From an uncultured Asticcacaulis sp. (GTDB lineage Bacteria > Pseudomonadota > Alphaproteobacteria > Caulobacterales > Caulobacteraceae): a DNA stretch of 5,753 nucleotides. The stretch is taken from NCBI GenBank assembly GCA_946480125.1, contig CAMLIY010000195.1, positions 1-5,753 of the forward strand. Direction: 5' to 3'. Positions within the stretch are counted from its first letter, which is position 1, and each line of letters opens with the position of its first letter. Under the pieces are notes generated by a model. That model had not been told where the DNA came from and did not search any database. It saw only the letters and a program-made list of their open reading frames with translations. Positions 1 through 5,753 of this stretch are shown piece after piece. Made by a program: the position numbers and the translations under genes.

Positions 1-2373
1 CAAACGGGCTATTTCGACGTCTGGGCGCAACCGCTCGGCTATCAGTTCTCCAACAGCACGGCCGCGGCCGAACTGCCGGGTAATGAGTTTACCTTTGACG
101 ACAACGGTCTGTTCACCTCTGGCCTCCTGACCTCGGATATCGGTTACTGGGGCGGCAGCAACGCCGACTCAGCACTGGTGGCGCAGAATGATCAGGGCCA
201 GGCCATGGTCAATGCCTGCTATAGCTGGAACGGCTGTACGGATCCGGCGCGCCGCGGCGCTGGCTTCACCACCGGCACGCGTTATAACCATAACGAAGAA
301 ACAACGACCGACACCTCGTTCAACCTGCGCTGGATCATCACAGACAAGCTGCGCGCCAATTTCGATGTGCAGTACGTCAAAGCCAATGTCACCAATTACG
401 ACATTGAAGTGGACATGAACTCGTACACCAACGTGTTCCTTGATGCGACCGGCGACTATCCGAAAATGGAGCTTTCCGCGCCACTGAACGTTAATCAGTC
501 GGCCGGTGGTTTGGCCAACCCGAATAACTATTATTATAATTCGGTCATGGATCACACCGAAGACTCGAAGGGCAAGGAACTCGCCAGCCGTTTCGATCTG
601 CAATATACTATGGATGAAGGCTGGATCGACACCATCAAGGTCGGTGTCCGTTATGCCGACCGCCAGCAAAATGTGAACTGGTCGACCTATAACTGGAAAA
701 ATATCTCCAACACCTACAGCAATAATGCCGCGACCTGGAATGTCGATACGCCGGCCCGCACGGGTGCGCCGCTTTATCACACCGAAGAGTTCGGCACCGA
801 TTTCATGCATCAGAGCGATCTGATCAATCAGCATGAATTTGTCTTCTTCAACTATGACACGCTGGAAGATCGCCAGAAGCTGTCACAGGCGATGAGCATG
901 GCCAGCACAGGTATCGGTACGTGGGTGCCGATCTGTGATCGCCCCAACGAAGAACCGAATAGTTGCTATACCTCGGCCGAACAGATGGACATCGAAGAAG
1001 AAAGCTATGCTGGTTATCTTCAGTTGAAATTTGGCGGCAATGACAAGACGATCTTCGGCAAGGCCATTACGGGTAATGCCGGTGTTCGCTGGGTTCAGAC
1101 CAATATCACCTCCAAGGGTGGCGGCGTCATGTATCCGGTCGCCTTCGAATATGCTGCCAATAACTGCGATGTCGGCCTGACTCAGCTGGAAATCGATCAG
1201 GCGACAGCCGCTGGTCGGTTTGCGGTGGCCGGAAACTGTATTACCCACCATTCCGTTGACGATATTGCCTTCCGCGACAATGCCATTGTCGGTGATCCGC
1301 AATTCCCCTCGGTGGTGAATACGACTCACATCAACTGGCTGCCCTCGTTCAATGCCAAGCTGCAATTGAATGACACCTGGCTGATGCGTTTCGCCTATTC
1401 GCGCGCCATGTCGCGTCCGGATATGGGCTATCTGCGTAACTACTTCTTCGTCCAGGGCTCCACCCTGAGCGCAACCGAGTTGTCGCCTGATAACCCCAAT
1501 ATCGTTTATGGTGATGGCAATACCAGCACTGATACAAGCAGCCAGGCCTACAAGACGGCCTGTCCCGTTGGTCAGCCCTGTAGCTATAACGGTTATCGCT
1601 ATACGGCGTCTTCCGGCAATCCGTATCTGAAGCCGACCACGGCTGATCAGTACGATCTGACCTTCGAAAACTACTTCGCTTCCGTCGGTTCGTTCTCGTT
1701 CGATCTGTTCTACAAGAAGTTCTATGACTATGTGCAGAACGGGACTCGTCAGACGGTGACGCTAACCCACAATGGCGTGACCCGCGATGTACTGGTCACT
1801 GGTCCGGTGAACGGTGACGGCGCCAGCCTCAAGGGCTTCGAAGTCTCCTACCAGCGTTATTTCGACTTCCTGCCGTCGCCGTTTGACGGTCTGGGCATAC
1901 AGGCGAACTACACCAAGATCCGCAATACCGGCATCCAGAATACCGGTCTGGGTTCAACCTCCGCCGGTGGCGCAGGTGGTCTCGGTTCAGCGGGTGGCGG
2001 TGTTGTCGCGGCGTTCGATAATATCACGGTTGACCGCCTCGAAGGTCTGTCGGACGACTCGTACAACATCATCGGCATGTACGAAAAAGGTCCGTGGGCT
2101 CTGCGCGCCGCCTATAACTGGCGCTCGAAGTTCCTGGTCACGGCGGCTGACTGCTGCGTCGGCTTCCCGATCTGGCAGAAGGGCATCGGTTATCTCGATG
2201 CATCGGTCCGCTATCGCGTCAACGACAATGTCGAACTGTCGGTTCAAGGCTCGAACCTGCTCGATTCCGACACCGTCCTGATGCAACAGGTTGACAACCG
2301 CGGCACCCTGCTGCCGAATGCCTGGTTCAAGAACGACAAGCGCGTTCAGGTCGGCATTCGCCTGAAGTACTAA
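1..2373 (+). CDS. TonB-dependent receptor, C-terminal beta-barrel part (5' end outside window)
   Basis: This is an outer-membrane, TonB/ExbB/ExbD-energised uptake receptor; the ligand is unknown. The frame is open from base 1 (790 codons plus stop), so the signal peptide, TonB box and most or all of the plug domain lie upstream. The methionine/valine near 178 is internal, not the start. Family marks of the Xanthomonas/Caulobacter-type receptors are visible: an MRFAYSRAMSRPDM segment (about residue 462 counted from base 1), GNPYLKPTTADQYDL (about 539) followed by an FDLFYKKFYDYV strand, the FDFLPSPFDGLGIQANYT strand region (about 621), and a C-terminal strand ending in the aromatic residue Tyr, as expected of a BAM-recognised barrel. 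Ten cysteines fall in five close pairs, probably loop disulfides, and there is a glycine-rich loop at residues 649-667. The gene is followed by a strong terminator and then two halogenase-family genes. The family call is secure; the specificity cannot be inferred. Confidence 0.93.
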   Translation, partial: QTGYFDVWAQPLGYQFSNSTAAAELPGNEFTFDDNGLFTSGLLTSDIGYWGGSNADSALVAQNDQGQAMVNACYSWNGCTDPARRGAGFTTGTRYNHNEETTTDTSFNLRWIITDKLRANFDVQYVKANVTNYDIEVDMNSYTNVFLDATGDYPKMELSAPLNVNQSAGGLANPNNYYYNSVMDHTEDSKGKELASRFDLQYTMDEGWIDTIKVGVRYADRQQNVNWSTYNWKNISNTYSNNAATWNVDTPARTGAPLYHTEEFGTDFMHQSDLINQHEFVFFNYDTLEDRQKLSQAMSMASTGIGTWVPICDRPNEEPNSCYTSAEQMDIEEESYAGYLQLKFGGNDKTIFGKAITGNAGVRWVQTNITSKGGGVMYPVAFEYAANNCDVGLTQLEIDQATAAGRFAVAGNCITHHSVDDIAFRDNAIVGDPQFPSVVNTTHINWLPSFNAKLQLNDTWLMRFAYSRAMSRPDMGYLRNYFFVQGSTLSATELSPDNPNIVYGDGNTSTDTSSQAYKTACPVGQPCSYNGYRYTASSGNPYLKPTTADQYDLTFENYFASVGSFSFDLFYKKFYDYVQNGTRQTVTLTHNGVTRDVLVTGPVNGDGASLKGFEVSYQRYFDFLPSPFDGLGIQANYTKIRNTGIQNTGLGSTSAGGAGGLGSAGGGVVAAFDNITVDRLEGLSDDSYNIIGMYEKGPWALRAAYNWRSKFLVTAADCCVGFPIWQKGIGYLDASVRYRVNDNVELSVQGSNLLDSDTVLMQQVDNRGTLLPNAWFKNDKRVQVGIRLKY

Positions 2374-2395
2374 ACCCTCAACGGGGGGCGAGGGG

Positions 2396-2430
2396 AGCGC
2401 GTCGCGGGGGTAACCTGCGGCGCGCTTTTT
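2396..2430 (+). terminator. Rho-independent terminator after the receptor gene
   Basis: A 13-bp stem (arms 2396-2408 and 2414-2426, two G-T wobbles, otherwise Watson-Crick) closes a 5-base loop GGTAA and runs into a T tract at 2426-2430. It begins 22 bases after the receptor stop codon. It should end most receptor transcripts, so the downstream halogenase genes are expressed either from their own promoter in 2431-2534 or by partial read-through. Confidence 0.85.
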
Positions 2431-2525
2431 CTTGGCGGATAAAGGGGAAATGGACTTGCGCACCCCGCTTCATCGTGCATCCTGCCAGCCGGTACAAGAC
2501 ATGCCATGCGATAAGTGGCGACAAC

Positions 2526-2531
2526 GGGAAG
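2526..2531 (+). promoter_or_regulatory. Shine-Dalgarno-like GGGAAG deciding the first halogenase start
   Basis: GGGAAG lies 3 bases before the ATG at 2535, a rather tight spacing. The frame can be extended to a GTG at 2475, but no ribosome-binding sequence precedes that codon, and the extension would put about 20 unconserved residues before the Rossmann strand. The ATG at 2535 gives the usual family N terminus, a short lead into VVILGGGTSGW. I saw no convincing -35/-10 pair in 2431-2534. Confidence 0.5.
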
Positions 2532-2534
2532 ATT

Positions 2535-4085
2535 ATGAAGGCACCTTTGAGAGTTGTTATTCTGGGCGGCGGTACGTCCGGCTGGATGTGCGCGGCGGCG
2601 TTGAGCGGTGTGCTGAAACTGGGCCAAAAAGACAGCCTGCTCGATGTGCGCCTGGTCGAATCGGCGGAGATCGGCACGGTTGGGGTTGGCGAGGCCACTC
2701 TGCCGCAGATCAAGGAATTCAATGACTATCTCGGCATTAACGAAGCCGAATTCATGCGCAAGACCAAGGCGACCTTCAAGCTCGGCATCGAGTTCCGCGA
2801 TTGGGGCAAGCTGGGCAATAATTATCACCATCCCTTCGGCGCCTTTGGCATGCCGATGGGCGGCGCCGACTTCCAGCATCACTGGACCCGCGCCCATGCC
2901 CTCGGCAAGGCCGGCCCGCTCGAAGCCTATTCCTACGCCATTCAGGCCGCCCGCCAGAGCCGGTTCGATTTCCCTTCCGAAGACAAGCAATCCATCAAAT
3001 CCACCTATTCCTACGCCTATCATTTCGACGCCGGACTATATGCCGCCTTCCTGCGTGAATTTGCCGAGGCGCGCGGCCTTAAGCGCACGGAAGGCCAGGT
3101 CAAGGACGTCACTCTGCATACTGACAGCGGCTATATTCGTAGCCTCATCCTGCAATCCGGTGAGGAAATCACTGGCGACCTGTTCATTGATTGCTCCGGC
3201 TTTCGCGGTCTGCTGATCGAGGAGACGTTGGGGGCCGGCTGGGAAGACTGGTCGCAATGGCTGCCGTGTGATCGCGCCCTGGCCGTGCCATCGCAACGGA
3301 CGGCTGATTTCCATTCCTATACCCGCTCCACCGCGCTTGCCGCCGGCTGGCAGTGGCGCATTCCGCTCCAGCATCGCGCCGGCAATGGCTATTGCTATGC
3401 CAGCGCCTTTATCAGTGACGACGCGGCCCACAAGGCCTTGCTGGAAAACCTTGACGGCGCCGCGCTGGGCGAACCGAAAATGCTGCGTTTCAAGGCCGGC
3501 CGGCGCAAAAAATCGTGGGATCGCAATTGCCTGACCATCGGTCTGTCGAGCGGCTTCCTGGAGCCTTTGGAATCGACCAGCATCTATCTGGTGCAGATCG
3601 CCATCACCACCTTCCTGCAATTGCTGCCGTCGGGCCCCGTCATCGACCCCAAGCTGGCGGACGAATTCAATCGCCTGATCGACACCGAATACCAGCGGGT
3701 GCGCGATTTCCTGATCCTGCACTATCACGCCAATACGCGCACCGACGCCGCCCTGTGGGACTATACCCGTCATATGCTGGTGCCGGACAGCCTGACCGAC
3801 AAGATCGCCGAATATCGCCACCGCGGTCGTGTGCCCAACTATAAGGACGGTCTGTTCTCTCCGCCCTCGTGGCTGGCGGTGCTGAATGGTCAGGATATCG
3901 CCGCCGAGGGCTATGACCGCATGGCCGACAATATGGATGAGGCCGCACTGGCCGACAAACTGGAAACCATGCTTGGCCGTATTCAGGCTGGCGTCGACGC
4001 CATGCCGGACCACGCCGATTTCGTCGCTGATTACTGTTTTGTGCCGCCATCAAAAGCCGCGATGACCGAAGGAACGGCGACATGA
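2535..4085 (+). CDS. Flavin-dependent tryptophan halogenase family protein (motifs intact)
   Basis: This is a 516-residue cytoplasmic FADH2-dependent halogenase (PF04820 family). Known members use reduced flavin, O2 and halide to form hypohalous acid, which reaches the substrate through an active-site lysine. In order: the FAD-binding GGGTSGW at residues 11-17 (GxGxxG); GVGEAT at 50-55; catalytic-lysine candidate K82 in ATFKLGIEF; GDLFID at 214-219; DWSQW at 238-242; WQWRIP at 272-277, matching the diagnostic WxWxIP motif that separates halogenases from monooxygenases; and FLEPLEST at 341-348, where E346, S347 and T348 match the PrnA catalytic and chloride-site residues. The length is typical of PrnA/RebH relatives. 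A free substrate such as tryptophan or another indole is possible but not provable; relatives next to TonB receptors (BrvH, the Xanthomonas enzymes) act on indoles in vitro. It needs a separate flavin reductase, not present here. Its stop overlaps the next start (ATGA), indicating an operon. Confidence 0.93.
   Translation: MKAPLRVVILGGGTSGWMCAAALSGVLKLGQKDSLLDVRLVESAEIGTVGVGEATLPQIKEFNDYLGINEAEFMRKTKATFKLGIEFRDWGKLGNNYHHPFGAFGMPMGGADFQHHWTRAHALGKAGPLEAYSYAIQAARQSRFDFPSEDKQSIKSTYSYAYHFDAGLYAAFLREFAEARGLKRTEGQVKDVTLHTDSGYIRSLILQSGEEITGDLFIDCSGFRGLLIEETLGAGWEDWSQWLPCDRALAVPSQRTADFHSYTRSTALAAGWQWRIPLQHRAGNGYCYASAFISDDAAHKALLENLDGAALGEPKMLRFKAGRRKKSWDRNCLTIGLSSGFLEPLESTSIYLVQIAITTFLQLLPSGPVIDPKLADEFNRLIDTEYQRVRDFLILHYHANTRTDAALWDYTRHMLVPDSLTDKIAEYRHRGRVPNYKDGLFSPPSWLAVLNGQDIAAEGYDRMADNMDEAALADKLETMLGRIQAGVDAMPDHADFVADYCFVPPSKAAMTEGTAT
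4069..4074 (+). promoter_or_regulatory. Ribosome-binding site AAGGAA for the second halogenase-family gene
   Basis: AAGGAA lies inside the last codons of the upstream gene, 7 bases before the ATG at 4082. Together with the ATGA stop/start overlap it supports 4082 as the start and suggests coupled translation. A second in-frame ATG at 4097 is the alternative; it would remove only five residues. Confidence 0.6.
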
Positions 4086-5605
4086 CGGGGCCGGATATGC
4101 CAATTCGCAAGGTTGTTATCGTCGGGCGTGATATCGCGGCCTGGCTGGCGGCGAACGCGCTGGCGCGCGCGTTTGGCGGCACCGGTCTCAAGGTCGAGGT
4201 CGCCGAACTGCCCAGTCTGTTGCGGCCGCAGGATACGGTGGCCAGCCTGCCGCAACTGGAGAATTTCCATCGCCTGCTGGGTTTTGACGAACACAGCCTG
4301 CTCAGGGCGACGGGCGGCACCTATTCCCTGGGGCAAAGTTTTGTCAATTTTTCCAGCGCGGCGCCGCCTGTCTTCCACCCCTATGGCAGCCATGGCGCCG
4401 CTATCGGCAATCTGCCCTTCATGCCGTTGTGGATCAAGGCCCGTCAGGCGGGACTAAATGTGGCGCTTGAGGCGTTTTCCCTGACGGCCGCCGCCGCCAT
4501 CCAGGGGCGTTTCTTTGTACCCACGCCTGAGATGGGCGCTTTCGGCCGGCTGGATTACGCCTATCATCTCAAGGCCCAGTCCTATGTGCAGTTTCTTAAA
4601 GGCCATGCCCTGCGCCGTAGCGTCGACGTCACGCCCTTGCGCCTGTTCGATATTCGCCGCGATGCGGAAACCGGGCATGTCACCAGTCTGATCAGCGGTG
4701 ATGGCCGTGAAATCGCCGGCGATCTGTTCATCGACGCCACCGGGCCGGAGAGCCTGCTGGTGGGGCAAGCCCTCGGTGACGGTTTCGAAAACTGGTCGCA
4801 GTGGTTTCCCGGTAATCGCGTCCTGACCGTATCGGGCGAACGCCTGCGCAGCCTGCCGGCCTATTCACAGGTGCGCGCCCTGTCGCATGGGTGCCTGCAT
4901 CTGACGCCGGTGCAGGATCTGACGGGGATTCAGCAGGTCTATAATGCCGCCGACATAAGCGATCAGGACGCGCTGAACGCCGCCGCCCTCATCGCCGGGC
5001 TGCGCCTCCAGCCTGATGCCGTGGTTTCGCCGCTGACGGCCGGGCGCCGGCAGCAGCCCTGGGTCGGCAATTGTATCGCCGTGGGGGAGGCCGCCTGTAG
5101 CCTCGATCCGATCGATAATGCCGGACTTCATGCCCTCCAGACCGGGCTGGTTCACCTCATCGACCTGTTTCCGCTGACGCCCGACAGCCGGTTGGAAGCC
5201 AAGGCTTATAATGCGCAAATGCAGCAGAGCTTTGAGCGGATTCGTGATTACCAGATCGCCCATTACAAGCTCAACCGCATCGATAACGAGCCCTTATGGG
5301 AGAGCTTGCGCGCCATGGATATCCCCGACACATTGGCCTATAAGATCGACCTGTTCCAGGCGCGCGGCATGGTGGCGCTTTATGAAGAGGAAAGTTTTGT
5401 CGCTGATGACTGGCTGGCCCTGTTCACCGGCCATGGCCTTATGCCGCGCAGTTACGACCCGATGGTCGATATGACTCCGGACGAGACCGCCATCCGTCAC
5501 TTCCAAAGCCTTCTGGGAGCTATAAAACAGGCGGTGGAAAAGATGGACAGCCATGACGCATACTTGGCCCGTACGGTCTCAGGAAGCCAGATGGCGCATC
5601 TATAA
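4082..5605 (+). CDS. Degenerate tryptophan-halogenase-family paralogue (probable pseudoenzyme)
   Basis: This 507-residue protein is homologous along its whole length to the preceding halogenase. Shared marks are VVIVG at the N terminus, SLPQLENF near residue 55, GDLFIDATG at 213-221, NWSQW at 237-241, PLTAGRRQQPW near 317, RIRDYQIAHY near 386, and an IPDTLAYKI stretch near 414. The catalytic signatures are gone. GxGxxG is G15-R-D-I-A-A20, losing two glycines; GVGEAT is QDTVAS (50-55); the catalytic Lys is S82; WxWxIP is CLHLTP (271-276); and the Glu-Ser-Thr triad is D345-N-A. There are no frameshifts or stops, and the frame ends cleanly, so it is a maintained protein rather than a pseudogene. 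It probably no longer halogenates and may bind FAD poorly. It could be a partner or regulator of the upstream enzyme, or have a different activity; neither is shown. Its last 6 bases overlap the convergent aminotransferase gene. Confidence 0.85.
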   Translation: MTGPDMPIRKVVIVGRDIAAWLAANALARAFGGTGLKVEVAELPSLLRPQDTVASLPQLENFHRLLGFDEHSLLRATGGTYSLGQSFVNFSSAAPPVFHPYGSHGAAIGNLPFMPLWIKARQAGLNVALEAFSLTAAAAIQGRFFVPTPEMGAFGRLDYAYHLKAQSYVQFLKGHALRRSVDVTPLRLFDIRRDAETGHVTSLISGDGREIAGDLFIDATGPESLLVGQALGDGFENWSQWFPGNRVLTVSGERLRSLPAYSQVRALSHGCLHLTPVQDLTGIQQVYNAADISDQDALNAAALIAGLRLQPDAVVSPLTAGRRQQPWVGNCIAVGEAACSLDPIDNAGLHALQTGLVHLIDLFPLTPDSRLEAKAYNAQMQQSFERIRDYQIAHYKLNRIDNEPLWESLRAMDIPDTLAYKIDLFQARGMVALYEEESFVADDWLALFTGHGLMPRSYDPMVDMTPDETAIRHFQSLLGAIKQAVEKMDSHDAYLARTVSGSQMAHL

Positions 5606-5753
5606 GGTCAGCGCGGTTTCCAGCCTGGCCAGGCCTTCGTCGAGGATATCATCGGAAGCGGTCAGCGGCGCGAGCAAGCGGATGGTATTGGCATAGACCC
5701 CGCAGGTTAACAGGTTCAGACGGTTTTCCTGCGCCTTCACGCAGATGTTTTTG
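5600..5753 (-). CDS. Class III aminotransferase, GabT-like, C-terminal end only
   Basis: Read on the minus strand, the last 50 codons end with TAG at 5602-5600, and the gene continues beyond the right edge. The visible part has LNLLTCGVYANTIRLLAPLT followed by a DILDEGLARLETAL helix. This is the C-terminal pattern of 4-aminobutyrate aminotransferases and related PLP-dependent class III (omega) aminotransferases: the Cys-Gly-x-Tyr-x-Asn strand, the R-hydrophobic-hydrophobic-x-P-L segment, then the final helix. GABA transaminase is the best guess; ornithine-type or other class III members cannot be excluded from so short a piece. The PLP lysine lies outside the window. The gene converges on the halogenase pair and is probably a separate transcription unit. 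Confidence 0.75.
   Translation of the reverse strand, partial: KNICVKAQENRLNLLTCGVYANTIRLLAPLTASDDILDEGLARLETALTL

Noticed and set aside
178..2373. Treating the receptor as a complete gene starting near 178
   Set aside because: The frame is open to base 1 with receptor-like sequence upstream (an FDDNGLFTSG loop), and a complete receptor would need a signal peptide and plug domain, which are absent after 178.
2375..2394. Additional CCCTC/GAGGG inverted repeat ahead of the terminator
   Set aside because: It is only 5 bp with a 10-base G-rich loop, and it adds nothing to the much stronger adjacent hairpin.
2475..2534. GTG at 2475 as the start of the first halogenase
   Set aside because: There is no Shine-Dalgarno sequence ahead of it, and the extra residues are not typical of the family; the ATG at 2535 gives the normal N terminus.
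3036..4013. Long antisense open frame (325 codons) opposite the first halogenase gene
   Set aside because: It lies wholly opposite a gene with clear family motifs, has no recognisable domain or ribosome-binding site, and reads as the usual antisense shadow of a GC-rich gene. The same applies to the other antisense and alternate-frame ORFs at 169-834, 883-1365, 2370-3023 and 3667-4320.
5623..5634. Perfect 12-base palindrome GCCTGGCCAGGC just after the second halogenase stop, considered as a terminator or operator
   Set aside because: No T tract follows on either strand and it falls within well-conserved aminotransferase codons (the Gly-Leu-Ala-Arg helix), so coding constraint explains it.

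Overview
The window looks like a chromosomal segment from an alphaproteobacterium, most likely of the Caulobacterales (Caulobacter, Brevundimonas or Asticcacaulis type). This rests on three things: moderately GC-rich coding sequence, a TonB-dependent receptor of the large Xanthomonas/Caulobacter family, and the receptor-plus-tryptophan-halogenase neighbourhood that is characteristic of that group. The genus is an inference.

Layout from left to right: (1) the 3' part of a TonB-dependent outer-membrane receptor gene, open at the left edge and ending at 2373; (2) a 161-bp intergenic gap holding a strong intrinsic terminator (2396-2430) and the leader of the next gene; (3) a complete flavin-dependent tryptophan-halogenase-family gene (2535-4085) with all the hallmark motifs intact; (4) a second halogenase-family gene (4082-5605) overlapping the first by 4 bp (ATGA) and therefore probably translationally coupled to it; (5) on the opposite strand, the last 50 codons of a GABA-type class III aminotransferase gene (5600-5753, open at the right edge), whose stop codon lies inside the end of the second halogenase gene.

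The most interesting point is that the second halogenase paralogue is a full-length, intact reading frame that has lost essentially every catalytic signature its neighbour keeps. The FAD-binding glycines, the GVGEAT segment, the catalytic lysine, the WxWxIP motif and the Glu-Ser-Thr active-site/halide triad are all changed, while the general fold signatures remain. It looks like a pseudo-halogenase co-produced with an active one, which suggests a regulatory, scaffolding or heteromeric role, or a different chemistry.

The working model (inference) is that the receptor takes up, or handles at the cell surface, a ligand connected with the substrate of the active halogenase, and that the degenerate paralogue partners with that enzyme. 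The required flavin reductase and any regulator are not in this window, and the aminotransferase appears to be an unrelated convergent neighbour.
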